Translations under genes and position numbers: made by a program | Source: G965230065 sp965230065 | GTDB taxonomy: Bacteria; Bacteroidota; Bacteroidia; Cytophagales; Cyclobacteriaceae | Reading direction: 5' to 3' | NCBI GenBank assembly: GCA_965230065.1 | Contig: OZ245942.1 | Span: 5,580,001-5,644,000 of the forward strand | Length of the DNA stretch: 64,000 nt | Shown: piece after piece, positions 27,501-36,866 of the stretch | Numbering within the stretch: the first letter of the stretch is position 1 | How the letters are laid out: every line of letters begins with the position of its first letter | The notes under the pieces: generated by a model | The model's database searches: none | What the model was told of the DNA's origin: nothing | What the model saw: only the letters and a program-made list of their open reading frames with translations

Positions 27501-29018
27501 TTACTTAAACTGAAAGGAGTACAATTCACAATCTCTCATAACAAACCTGAGTCGGATGACCTCACCATTCAAACTCTGAAGCTCTGCTTCATTTTTCCAT
27601 TTGACAGGATGACGCACTGAATTACCAATGATCCAATTACATTCTTCTTTGGTAAATCCCGGTATAGGGTTCCCGTCCTCATCAAGAATTTCCACCTGAA
27701 TAGCTCCCCCTGCTCCGGTGTTTGCGTTGACTTCTAACCGATCACCTGTAAATTGAATGGGTTTGGTAATAATTTCTCCTTTGGTTTCATAAGAAGCATC
27801 TGCAGAAACAAATCCATCCAACCTTAAAACAGCCCGGCTGATTGCAGCTTTTTTCTTCCCGTCTTTGGATTCCGGATCTACCCTGCCTGCCCGGTCCCAG
27901 TTGACTCCGCAGTAATATATCCATAACTCATCATCCATAACGACAGGATTGGGCAATACCCAGATCTGCTTTGAATCGAACCTACCTAACGGACCCGGAG
28001 GCAGAAAAGGTTTTCTGTTTCCAACCCGCCTGAAATCAATACTATTTCTGCTAACGGCCAGTCTAATGTCACGCATACCCGGTTCATCTGTTCCCTGATA
28101 GGTAGTATTTGGCATCCAATGCCAGAAAGCTTGGGCAAGCATTATGTATATACCTTCATAAGGAAAAACGGTGGCACCATAATAATCAACAGAATTCCCC
28201 ACTTGCATGATATCCGAATATTTACTTTTGTCTTTCATATCCGGCCAAATGGCCAATCCAGTATTAAGGATTTCCCTAAAGTTATTATTCACCTCTGCTC
28301 TTCTTACTCCTCTTTCTCTAATCCCATTGCGTTCTAAGAAATAGCGGCCATAGAACAAATATTTATTTAACTTATCATCCCAAAATATGATAGTTTGTGT
28401 ATCATGGGGCCCTTGCGGATCTATTTCCGCATAATGCTTCCAATGTATACCATCCGGTGAGCTATGCATATGAAATTTTCCTGATGGGTAAACCTTAGCC
28501 TGTGACTTGTATTTATATTCTGGGGGAGCATTAGGATCAATCCAGACAGCACTGCCACCTATGACACCAGGAATTACCACATTATTTTCCTTGGATCCAT
28601 TGATTTCATATAATCCGATCAGGGGTTTTGTAAAATTAATTCCGTCTGTAGATTCTGCATACGCCACATGCCTGTCATGATCATAGGGGTCTTCGCTGTT
28701 GGGCTTAAAAAAGTCATACCAAAGCTTAACCTTTCCATCTGTTGTATCTTTTAAGATACTGGAATACAGATAGGTATACCCTCCGGTTTCATTGGGAAGA
28801 TCCGCTTTTACCAGTACTTCACCTGTCGGAAAAGGAGAATGCATTACAAATTCTATAGCACTTGAGGATGCAATAATTTCGTCGTCTATGAAAAGTTGCT
28901 TAGTGTGGCCGATATCAATAAAATCATTGGAAGACTGATTGGTCAAATCATGTTGAGCAAATGCTATGACACATGAACATAGGAATGCCAGGCACAGTAT
29001 GATATTTTTCCAACCCAT
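27501..29018 (-). CDS. Beta-propeller glycosidase-like secreted protein
   Basis: 505 residues from the ATG at 29018, chosen because it starts a clear signal peptide (MGWKNIILCLAFLCSCVIAFAQ); a longer frame from 29111 adds 31 residues without a usual export signal. Repeats include ESTDGINFTKPLIGLYEINGSKENN and SSPDGIHWKHYAEIDPQG. A conserved segment KQLFIDDEII marks the mature start. The C-terminal sandwich reads GAIQVEILDEDGNPIPGF. It is more distant from the other copies than 24479, 26003 and 29128 are from each other, though it sits between them. Confidence 0.75.
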   Translation of the reverse strand: MGWKNIILCLAFLCSCVIAFAQHDLTNQSSNDFIDIGHTKQLFIDDEIIASSSAIEFVMHSPFPTGEVLVKADLPNETGGYTYLYSSILKDTTDGKVKLWYDFFKPNSEDPYDHDRHVAYAESTDGINFTKPLIGLYEINGSKENNVVIPGVIGGSAVWIDPNAPPEYKYKSQAKVYPSGKFHMHSSPDGIHWKHYAEIDPQGPHDTQTIIFWDDKLNKYLFYGRYFLERNGIRERGVRRAEVNNNFREILNTGLAIWPDMKDKSKYSDIMQVGNSVDYYGATVFPYEGIYIMLAQAFWHWMPNTTYQGTDEPGMRDIRLAVSRNSIDFRRVGNRKPFLPPGPLGRFDSKQIWVLPNPVVMDDELWIYYCGVNWDRAGRVDPESKDGKKKAAISRAVLRLDGFVSADASYETKGEIITKPIQFTGDRLEVNANTGAGGAIQVEILDEDGNPIPGFTKEECNWIIGNSVRHPVKWKNEAELQSLNGEVIRLRFVMRDCELYSFQFK

Positions 29019-29127
29019 AAATTTAAAAATGAGGCTGTAATTTGACACAAAAAACCTTGAAATCAGAAATATGGCCCGCTGAGTATTGTTTATTACCCTA
29101 TAATCAGTCATAAAGAATGCTTTTGGT

Positions 29128-30567
29128 TTAATTAAACTTCAGGGAGTATAAATCAGCGTCTTTCATATAAATTTTCAACCGGACCGGTTTTGATGATAAT
29201 GATTTCACATCGGTATTTTCATTCCAGCTCACTGTCCTTTTGATTTCATTCCCGATGATTTCCTGCCCATCATCCATGGTATAACCTGGTATCGGATTCC
29301 CATTTGCATCCTGAATCTCTATTTTTATACTTCCGGCTGCCGAGGTAGCATAGTTGATCTCTAATTCCTGTCCTTCAAAGGTGAAAGGTTTCGTGATCAC
29401 CTCCCCCCCATCATAATCAGCAGAAAGTGAGGTGAATCCGTCTAATCTCATTGAATACCTGGTAAGATGAGCCGTCGGCTGTGCATAGTGTTCATTTACA
29501 TAGATCGACATTTCGGCAGGGCTGGTCTGCACCACATTAAGCGCCGGATAGTTTGTCCTGGATACCCAATTTTCCAATCCAATATTAGGACGAATAAAAG
29601 ATTCCATAAATTTCCGGACATACTGATTCCCTCCTCTGGTTGACATAAAAAATGCATCCGAACAATCCTGGTAGTATTTCGGATCCACATTCAAAGCTTT
29701 GGCCTGACTATTTGAGATTACCTGTCGGTTAGGCATAAACCTTCCGCCTATAGCCAGATAAATGTGAGGTGCTCTAAAATATGGACTGGTTTGCTGGGTG
29801 TATAAATGTTCCAAAGGAGTATCGCCAAATTCCATCACCACCGGAGTTGTCCAATGAATGAAATCAGAGGAGGTGGTCCTGCTTACTGAGCGAAATCCAT
29901 TATTGGAAGTACGAAAATAGCACACGTATTTTTCTTCGTTCTCTGACCAAAAGGCAACATTTTGAGAATCAAATTTTCCTTCAGTGATCACAGGTGCTTC
30001 CTGCAATTTTTCCCAATGAATTCCATCTTCAGAAACATAGGCCATCAGCCCGCTTCTTGAAGAGCCTCCAATAGCCTTATATTTCTGTTTTTGATTGACT
30101 TTTGGGTTTGTATCCAGAAATGGGCAGAAGTTATGAGTGACCGGTGCTGCATTGGCTAGGATCACGTTATTGTCCTTTGTCCCATTCACATGATGAATCC
30201 CTAATTTTGGTTTTACCCAATGAATACCATCTTTTGATTCTGCATAGCATGTCACCTCACTTTCACTATTGTCGTTTCCAGATTCACGCACGCCCCGGTA
30301 ATAGGCCCTGAATAAATTATCATCCTTTATGATTGTGGTATAAAAACTAAACGCACCTTCCCAGGGTTTATCCAGTTTTAAAACAGGGCCTTCATTTACC
30401 GGAGAATGTAGCTCGACCTCGACACCATCCATCTCATCAATGAGATAATTATCAACAAAAAGTTCTCTTTTGTTTTCTATTGATATTTCGGATTGCGCAT
30501 GAGTTTTAATTGCAAATAAGGAAAGAAAAAGAATGCAATAACATTTTAAGAAATCAGATCTTTTCAT
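29128..30567 (-). CDS. Beta-propeller glycosidase-like secreted protein
   Basis: 479 residues with signal peptide (YCILFLSLFAIKTHAQ). It is the first propeller gene after SusD, 8 bases downstream of it. It carries REELFVDNYLI-type start (KRELFVDNYLIDEMDG), ESKDGIHWVKPKLGIHHVNG, STRGGNQYVRKF and SFIRPNIGLENW. Its middle is the donor-like sequence for the mosaic gene at 26003. Genes in this position in SusCD operons often encode surface glycan-binding proteins or the first hydrolase; which applies here is not clear. Confidence 0.75.
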   Translation of the reverse strand: MKRSDFLKCYCILFLSLFAIKTHAQSEISIENKRELFVDNYLIDEMDGVEVELHSPVNEGPVLKLDKPWEGAFSFYTTIIKDDNLFRAYYRGVRESGNDNSESEVTCYAESKDGIHWVKPKLGIHHVNGTKDNNVILANAAPVTHNFCPFLDTNPKVNQKQKYKAIGGSSRSGLMAYVSEDGIHWEKLQEAPVITEGKFDSQNVAFWSENEEKYVCYFRTSNNGFRSVSRTTSSDFIHWTTPVVMEFGDTPLEHLYTQQTSPYFRAPHIYLAIGGRFMPNRQVISNSQAKALNVDPKYYQDCSDAFFMSTRGGNQYVRKFMESFIRPNIGLENWVSRTNYPALNVVQTSPAEMSIYVNEHYAQPTAHLTRYSMRLDGFTSLSADYDGGEVITKPFTFEGQELEINYATSAAGSIKIEIQDANGNPIPGYTMDDGQEIIGNEIKRTVSWNENTDVKSLSSKPVRLKIYMKDADLYSLKFN

Positions 30568-30575
30568 GTCGTTAA

Positions 30576-32054
30576 TTAATATCCTGGATTTTGTACAACC
30601 TTAGGCTCTAATGACAAAACATTTTCTGATATCGGAAATAAGAGCAAATCTTCCTGTCCTTTTCTATCCTCTAATGAAGGTACCAAATCAAATGCTTTGT
30701 CAAACCTAACCAGGTCAAACCATCTTTTTCCTTCGAAGGCAAACTCAAAAAGCCTCTCCTGCAGGATAACCTCATCATTATAGGCCTGGCTGCCTGACAC
30801 AAAAACAAAATCTTCAAAATCTTCTCCATAAGCTCTCTGCCGAATTAAATTGATTTCTTCAGAAGGATCTTCTCCCAGGGCATTTTTGATTTCCGCTTTC
30901 AACAGAAGCACATCTGCATACCGATAAATTACTATATCATCCACAAACAACCGCACTCCCCCACTCACCGTCCCATCATACTTCGAACAAAATGCAGTAT
31001 AAAATAAAGAGTCTCCCGGTTCTTCTACTGTATATACATCTTTATAAGTAGCTCCATTTCCTCTTTGATCGCTTGTATTAAACTGATTACGCACCAGGTC
31101 AGAGACTGTAAAATTTCCTCCCACAGTTCCCATTGTACCAATCGCTTCTTTACTAGCTTCGGTTAAATTTGAGGGTACATACCCATTGGCCATATAAGAT
31201 TCTCTACCCCAGTTTTCACCTGGTTCAAACTCCTGAAAACGTATGGCAAATAAAATTTCCTGATTGCCTTTGTTTTCATAATCAAATATGCTGTTATAGT
31301 CCTCTAAAAGGGCAACATCTGCATTTTCTACCTCATTCAATGCCGTCAGGGCCGTATTTAAATCAGCAGAACCTCCATTGAGTTTCTTTGCAGTCCAAAG
31401 GAACACATCAGCTTTTAAGGTGTTGACAGCAGGTTTTGACCACACAAACCTTCCGTTGGGTATGGCATTGTCAGAAAATAAACCTAATGATATCTCTAAA
31501 TCGGATTTTATCAACGAAAAAACCTCTTCAACAGGCTGTCTTTCCTTTTGAATGGATTCAGGCGAAAAATCTTCGGTTGGCTCTGTAATCAGAATGGTAT
31601 TACCCCATATTCTGGTAATCCAAAAATTGGTAAACGCTCTCATGGCGTATGCCTGTGCCAAAATATTATTCTTATTTTCCTCATCTGAAAATTGAATGTC
31701 AGGCACATTTTTTATTATCAAATTTGTGTGATGGAGAATTGTATATAAATTACTCCAATCGGCACCCGAATTATTTGCATCCAATAAGTTTTCCCAATAT
31801 ATATTGGGTCCGGTACCAAAACTCCAGCCCATAATTTCACTTCTACCATCTCCCCAATATAGCATACTGGTATTATCTGCTACCACCCTTAATCGGTCAT
31901 ACATTCCATAAAGCGCACCCGTAGCATCATCTTCAGTTTTCCAGAATGTGGCATTTGAAATATTACTGACTGGCTCTAACTCTAAATGCTCTGTACAGGA
32001 AAAGGCAGATACGGTTATCACTGTTATTATTAATACTTTGATTATATTTTTCAT
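30576..32054 (-). CDS. SusD/RagB-family nutrient-binding outer-membrane lipoprotein
   Basis: 492 residues with a lipoprotein signal (ITVISAFSC-type, VSAFSCTEH). The N-terminal SusD domain (EPVSNISNATFWKTEDDATGALYGMYDRLR) and C-terminal RagB/SusD signature (EINLIRQRAYGE, ILQERLFEFAFEGKRWFDLVRF) are typical. SusD closes over the SusC barrel and captures the glycan at the cell surface. It lies 20 bases downstream of SusC, the standard order, and defines the 14.9-35.3 kb set as a glycan-uptake locus. Confidence 0.95.
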   Translation of the reverse strand: MKNIIKVLIITVITVSAFSCTEHLELEPVSNISNATFWKTEDDATGALYGMYDRLRVVADNTSMLYWGDGRSEIMGWSFGTGPNIYWENLLDANNSGADWSNLYTILHHTNLIIKNVPDIQFSDEENKNNILAQAYAMRAFTNFWITRIWGNTILITEPTEDFSPESIQKERQPVEEVFSLIKSDLEISLGLFSDNAIPNGRFVWSKPAVNTLKADVFLWTAKKLNGGSADLNTALTALNEVENADVALLEDYNSIFDYENKGNQEILFAIRFQEFEPGENWGRESYMANGYVPSNLTEASKEAIGTMGTVGGNFTVSDLVRNQFNTSDQRGNGATYKDVYTVEEPGDSLFYTAFCSKYDGTVSGGVRLFVDDIVIYRYADVLLLKAEIKNALGEDPSEEINLIRQRAYGEDFEDFVFVSGSQAYNDEVILQERLFEFAFEGKRWFDLVRFDKAFDLVPSLEDRKGQEDLLLFPISENVLSLEPKVVQNPGY

Positions 32055-32074
32055 ATTGCTTAATTTTTATCAGA

Positions 32075-35000
32075 CTAAAAACCTACTTTAATACCAAAAA
32101 TGAGATTCTTTGGAATAGGATAAGTTCCACTGTCGCGGCCCCCATCTTCAGGACTCAAACCTCTGAATTTAGTGAAGTAATGTAAATTATTACCCGTAAC
32201 ATTTATGCTTAAGTGTGAAAGTCCGATTTTCTGAATTATATCAATAGGGAAAGAATAGGCCAGAGAAATTTCTCTCAAAGCCAAATAATCACCTGATTGA
32301 TAAAAAATTGAATTACCGCCATTTATATCTCCCTGTGTCCTGGCAATATTTCTCTGTGTCTGTTGGTCTGCCCAATAAATCTGAGGGTATTGCGCCACAT
32401 CCCCGGGTTCTTGCCATGAGTTATAAGCATCGGTGGTTAATCCACTTCGGGTACCATAAACAGCCAAAATAAGTGCCCGGGACCAATCATATTTTGTGTG
32501 GCCCAGGGTATAATCCATTCTGATACCTAAAGTAAAGTTTTTATAATTAAAATAATTGGAAATTCCCCCTGTCCAGGTCGGATAAACATTTCCCATATAA
32601 GCCCTGTCGCGTAAATCTATAATGCCATTGTCATCTACATCAAGCCACTTAACGTCGCCCCCGAATTTGGTTTTATCTGTGACTGTAACAATCTGGTCAA
32701 CCACAGGGTCAGCGAGTGCTTCTTCATCCGTTGTATATATTTTTTCTTGTACAAACCCATACATATTGCCGATAGGTTGTCCCTCCTGTAATCCTCCGGC
32801 CCATGCATAATCCTGGATGGAGGGATCCCAAATATTGATACCCCCTACCCTGTTATTTTCAACCCCATTATCTGGTAATTCAAGAATTTTATTCTTAACA
32901 AACGATACATTAAAAGAAGCATCCCATTGAAAGTCAGACTGGGCAGGCAAAATGTTTGCAATTAATTCAAATTCCCAACCCTTATTCTCGAGGCTTCCCA
33001 GGTTTGTTCTAACGTTATTGAACCCGGTAGATGGGGGTAAGGGCAGGTCGGTCAAAAGATTATCCGTCACCCTTCTGTATATATCTGAAATAATGGTAAT
33101 TCTATCATTAAATAACCCCAAGTCAATTCCAAAGTTGAATGTATTAGATCTTTCCCATTGAAGTTGTGGATTGGCTAAATCTGAATTGATAACTGCAGAA
33201 TTGGTTCCATACTGTCTTCCTACGCTGTAAACCCCTTGTGCCTCATAATTACCTAAACCAGAAATATTACCATTCACGCCAAAACTACCCCTCAGTTTTA
33301 GCCGGCTTAACATGTCAGGCACATTACCCCAAAAATTTTCTCTGTGCATATTCCATCCAGCAGAGATACCCGGGAAAAAGCCCCATTTATAGTCATCTCC
33401 CAAATTTGAAGCTCCATCATATCTTGCATTCAAGGAAAAAAGATATTTCTGATCAAAGTTGTAATTAATTCTGGAAAAATACCCTAAAATCAGTTGATGC
33501 GATTCTATGCCATCAACAGATACAGGAACAGCAGATGCATTCAAGGTTGGGATCAAATCTGAAGCAGCACCTTGTCCCCGGGCACTTAATACATTATTAT
33601 CTGTTTTATAGTAGGAGAATCCTCCTTTTACAGATAGATTATGAATATTATTAAAAGATTTAACATAAGCCAGAATGGCATCTGCCTGGTATTGATTTTG
33701 ATCTGAATGATAACCAGTAGCAGTCCTTGAATCCACATATATTGTAGGATTATTGATATAAGATGCCTTTTGGAAAAATCTTTCATTCACAGCAGTGCTA
33801 AATAATGACAACTGGGGTTCAAAAGATAAACCAGGTAATATATCCCATTTAGAACCAACCGCAATGGTTAAATTATCCTCTCCGTTTTTTATGTCCTGCG
33901 AATTATTATAATACTCAGGATTTCTATAAGATGGATGCGCTGAAGGTGCTAAAGAACCATCTTCCAGGAGGTATTTTGCAGTTGGGGCAATTGCCTGCCC
34001 TCTGGCATAATTCCACCCTTCTCCCCTGTGTGAGGATTTTGAATACATCAACCTGCTGTATACTGAAAGGTTATCTCTAACTTGTAATTCCCCATTGAAT
34101 TTCGCCGAAAACCTTTTATAGAATGTACCAACGGCCGTACCTTCATTATCCAGGTATCCCAATCCTAAACTATAGGTGCCTTTTTGGGTACCCCCAGAAA
34201 AGGACAAAAAGTGTTCATGAGATACTCCCGTTTGGAATAAAATATCCTGCCAATCGGTACCTTGAAATATTATGGTTTTCGAAGGATCTACAGGATCGGG
34301 CATGCTTTCCCACCCCTCATTTAATTTGTGTTCATTTTCAGGAGTCAGATATTGGGTGGTATAGGAAGTAGCTGAAGTAAGATCATTACCGGTGCCCCCG
34401 GGAGTGGCCTGATCAAGCAGGCTCATTCTTTCAGGTATTTTCCTCGAAATAGCCACAACACTCTCCCTGTAAAACTTAATGAAATCTCTTGCCGGAACCA
34501 TGTCATAGGTTTTTCCCACCTTGGATAACATTAAATTATAATTATAAGTTATTTGATTATTACCAGCCTCTCCATTTTTCGTCGTAATCACTACCACACC
34601 GTTGGAACCCCTTGCCCCGTAAATTGAAGTGGAAGCTGCATCTTTCAATACCTGCATGGATTCAATATTATTGGCGTCAATATTATCCATATCATTCCTG
34701 ATTACCCCATCAATTACATACAGCGGTGATGCCCCATTTGGATTATTAATAGAGGTACCCCCTCTCACAATGATGCGAGGAGAAGCACCTGGTTGTCCGG
34801 TAGTTGTTTGTACCCGAACACCTGATACGTTCCCCTGCAAAGCCGATGCAGCATTTGCATAAGGCACATTTTCCAATACTTTGGTATCTACTTTACTGAC
34901 AGATGTAGTTAATTCCTCTCTTGATTCTGTACCATATCCAATCACCACAATTTCACCCAACTGTTGTACATCCGGGTTTAGAGTTACTTCAATGGTAGTT

Positions 35001-35299
35001 TGCCCATTTAAGGCTACTTCTTTTGAAAGGTAGCCAACAAATGAGAACACCAATGTGGCATCCTCTGGTGCATTAATTCTGAAATTTCCATCGACATCAG
35101 TAATGGTACCCTGTTCGGTACCTTTCACAAGCACATTTACTCCGGGTAAAGTTTCTCCATCAGAGGAATTTACCGTACCTGATATGGTACTGTCCTGGGC
35201 ATGCGCTGAAATTGTGAAAGTAAACAGTAGCGCAAATAACAATTTATTCCACTGCATTACTTTCCACAAGTTGAAATAAGGTAGATCGAGCTTTTTCAT
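32075..35299 (-). CDS. SusC/RagA-family TonB-dependent outer-membrane receptor
   Basis: 1074 residues from the ATG at 35299 (a second ATG two codons earlier, at 35305, is possible). It has an extended N-terminus before the signal core (LLFALLFTFTISAHAQ), a carboxypeptidase-like domain (TVNSSDGETLPGVNVLVKG), the SusC box (EIVVIGYGTESREE), plug (SMQVLKDAASTSIYGARGSNGVVVITTK) and the full 22-strand barrel ending IPKNLIFGIKVGF. It imports the glycan together with the SusD gene 20 bases downstream. It heads the long minus-strand operon; its promoter (copy C) lies about 265 bases upstream, giving a long leader. Confidence 0.96.
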   Translation of the reverse strand: MKKLDLPYFNLWKVMQWNKLLFALLFTFTISAHAQDSTISGTVNSSDGETLPGVNVLVKGTEQGTITDVDGNFRINAPEDATLVFSFVGYLSKEVALNGQTTIEVTLNPDVQQLGEIVVIGYGTESREELTTSVSKVDTKVLENVPYANAASALQGNVSGVRVQTTTGQPGASPRIIVRGGTSINNPNGASPLYVIDGVIRNDMDNIDANNIESMQVLKDAASTSIYGARGSNGVVVITTKNGEAGNNQITYNYNLMLSKVGKTYDMVPARDFIKFYRESVVAISRKIPERMSLLDQATPGGTGNDLTSATSYTTQYLTPENEHKLNEGWESMPDPVDPSKTIIFQGTDWQDILFQTGVSHEHFLSFSGGTQKGTYSLGLGYLDNEGTAVGTFYKRFSAKFNGELQVRDNLSVYSRLMYSKSSHRGEGWNYARGQAIAPTAKYLLEDGSLAPSAHPSYRNPEYYNNSQDIKNGEDNLTIAVGSKWDILPGLSFEPQLSLFSTAVNERFFQKASYINNPTIYVDSRTATGYHSDQNQYQADAILAYVKSFNNIHNLSVKGGFSYYKTDNNVLSARGQGAASDLIPTLNASAVPVSVDGIESHQLILGYFSRINYNFDQKYLFSLNARYDGASNLGDDYKWGFFPGISAGWNMHRENFWGNVPDMLSRLKLRGSFGVNGNISGLGNYEAQGVYSVGRQYGTNSAVINSDLANPQLQWERSNTFNFGIDLGLFNDRITIISDIYRRVTDNLLTDLPLPPSTGFNNVRTNLGSLENKGWEFELIANILPAQSDFQWDASFNVSFVKNKILELPDNGVENNRVGGINIWDPSIQDYAWAGGLQEGQPIGNMYGFVQEKIYTTDEEALADPVVDQIVTVTDKTKFGGDVKWLDVDDNGIIDLRDRAYMGNVYPTWTGGISNYFNYKNFTLGIRMDYTLGHTKYDWSRALILAVYGTRSGLTTDAYNSWQEPGDVAQYPQIYWADQQTQRNIARTQGDINGGNSIFYQSGDYLALREISLAYSFPIDIIQKIGLSHLSINVTGNNLHYFTKFRGLSPEDGGRDSGTYPIPKNLIFGIKVGF

Positions 35300-35363
35300 A
35301 AGCATTTAAAATATGGTTGATAGTTAAATATTAGCAAAAAGTATCAGCAATAAGCTTCCAGGC

Positions 35364-35385
35364 AACATAAATATTCATTTATGTT
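35364..35385 (-). promoter_or_regulatory. Stem-loop in the SusC leader
   Basis: AACATAAAT-ATTC-ATTTATGTT is a perfect 9-bp stem with a 4-base loop, about 65 bases before the SusC start and downstream of promoter C. It may stabilise the leader or influence translation. The rest of the 475-base gap 35300-35774 holds promoter C and AT-rich sequence without a recognisable gene. Confidence 0.4.
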
Positions 35386-35563
35386 AGTGGATTACAACAG
35401 ATATACTGAAATGGATTGGCACAATAATAAACAGGCGAATACATGCTTGAAAAAAGACAGAACCATAACCTAACGGTCATAGTATATACAGAGTCGTTTT
35501 AGCTTTGCATTTTACTTCACCTTTTACTATTCATCCATAATTTGCTTCAACAATGATTCATAC

Positions 35564-35627
35564 CAAAAGTAGGTGTAGAATTGCATCTAATCTATTACTA
35601 TTATTTACAATTATGATACTATTTTAC
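35564..35627 (-). promoter_or_regulatory. Direct-repeat activator site plus promoter, copy C
   Basis: On the minus strand half-site AATAGTATCA (35623-35614) is followed 21 bp later by AATAGTAATA (35602-35593) and by the -7 box TACTTTTG (35571-35564). Here the two half-sites match best: AATAGTA is exact in both. Spacing is the same to the base as in copies A and B. It faces the SusC/SusD operon. Confidence 0.78.
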
Positions 35628-35774
35628 GTTACCCTAAATGTATCCCCATACATTAAAAATCCATGAAAGAGTGCATTTGCATTATTAATAATACTTCCAA
35701 AGTGCAGGATAACAAAAATATATGTCAGATAATGTTTTTTGCTTTCAATGGCTGCATAATCCAATTTGCGAAAA

Positions 35775-36866
35775 TTAATTCCATGCATTCCGAAGAAACC
35801 GCAGCCAGTTGTCATGCATTATTTTCTGAATATCCATTGAGGTAAAACCACGCTGGCTTAGCAATTCTGGTAATTGCTGCAAATCGGCAATGGTTTCAAG
35901 GTCATAAGGACATTGCTCTTTTCCAAACATCCCATCCAGGTCACTGCCAATGGCAATGTGATCAGTATTACCGGCTATTTCGCAGATATGTTGCCAATGA
36001 TCGACAATGCGTGCCAAAGGGGCTCCGTCTTTTTCAGGACCGGATTTACCTCTCTCCCACCCGTCCACCATCATCCACACATCCAAAGATGCACCAATTA
36101 CGGCTCCTCTTTCTATCAGCATTTTTATTTGATCATCATTCAATTGCCTTTGGTGATCCACCAGGGTTCTGCAATTATGATGACTGGCCCACACAGGACC
36201 GCTGAATATTTCCATAGCCTGATAAAAGCCATCATCAGTAAGATGGGTAACATCGAGAATAATTCCTAAGTTATCCATTTTTTTCAACAATTGAACGCCT
36301 TCCTTGTGTAAAGGACCATCCATACCCGTCCCGTCTGCATAACGTCCGGGTCCGTAATGGGCCGGGCCCAAAGCTCTTAGTCCGTATTCCCAGGCTACAT
36401 CTAAATAATCTAAGGTAACAAGGGAATCAGCTCCTTCCAGGCTGAGAAGGTATCCGACTGGTTTATCCTGATCTGGAATTGAAGTGTTTGCCCATAATTT
36501 CAGGTGTTCTTCCAATTGTTGACCATTCGTAATCTGATTCATTTCTCCGCCAGCCTCCATGGCTTTGTACCAGGCCAGTTGCGCTTGGGTCTGTGCCCAG
36601 GCTTGTTCAGGCGAATGCCAACCCAGTAATTCGCTTCCTTCTTTCACAAATCTGGCAATCTGTGTGGCTACGACCAATCCTACCCGGCCTTTCCGCAATT
36701 CTGGCAAGGCTACCACTCCCTTTGCCCGATCAGGTTTATCTTTGAGCCCATCTTCACGCTCTCTGATTTTCATCACCGACTGTTTCAAATCTCTGTTGTA
36801 TTCCATGGCATTCATGGACATGTCCAGATGAGCATCAATGATAAATGGCTTTTGGCCTTCAGTCAT
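35775..36866 (-). CDS. M19-family (renal-type) dipeptidase
   Basis: 363 residues. Zinc-site motifs are His13 and Asp15 (IDAHLD), the bridging Glu in LLSLEGADSL, the His of LDVTHLTDDGF and the paired His of ASHHNCR, plus GSDLDGMFG. M19 enzymes hydrolyse dipeptides, often with a D-residue, or similar amides. No signal peptide is seen, so it is cytoplasmic, unlike the lipid-anchored mammalian enzyme. It overlaps the upstream 3HCDH gene by 8 bases, and a close paralogue lies at 42675. The pairing with 3HCDH genes on both strands implies that the two act in one pathway. Confidence 0.9.
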   Translation of the reverse strand: MTEGQKPFIIDAHLDMSMNAMEYNRDLKQSVMKIREREDGLKDKPDRAKGVVALPELRKGRVGLVVATQIARFVKEGSELLGWHSPEQAWAQTQAQLAWYKAMEAGGEMNQITNGQQLEEHLKLWANTSIPDQDKPVGYLLSLEGADSLVTLDYLDVAWEYGLRALGPAHYGPGRYADGTGMDGPLHKEGVQLLKKMDNLGIILDVTHLTDDGFYQAMEIFSGPVWASHHNCRTLVDHQRQLNDDQIKMLIERGAVIGASLDVWMMVDGWERGKSGPEKDGAPLARIVDHWQHICEIAGNTDHIAIGSDLDGMFGKEQCPYDLETIADLQQLPELLSQRGFTSMDIQKIMHDNWLRFLRNAWN

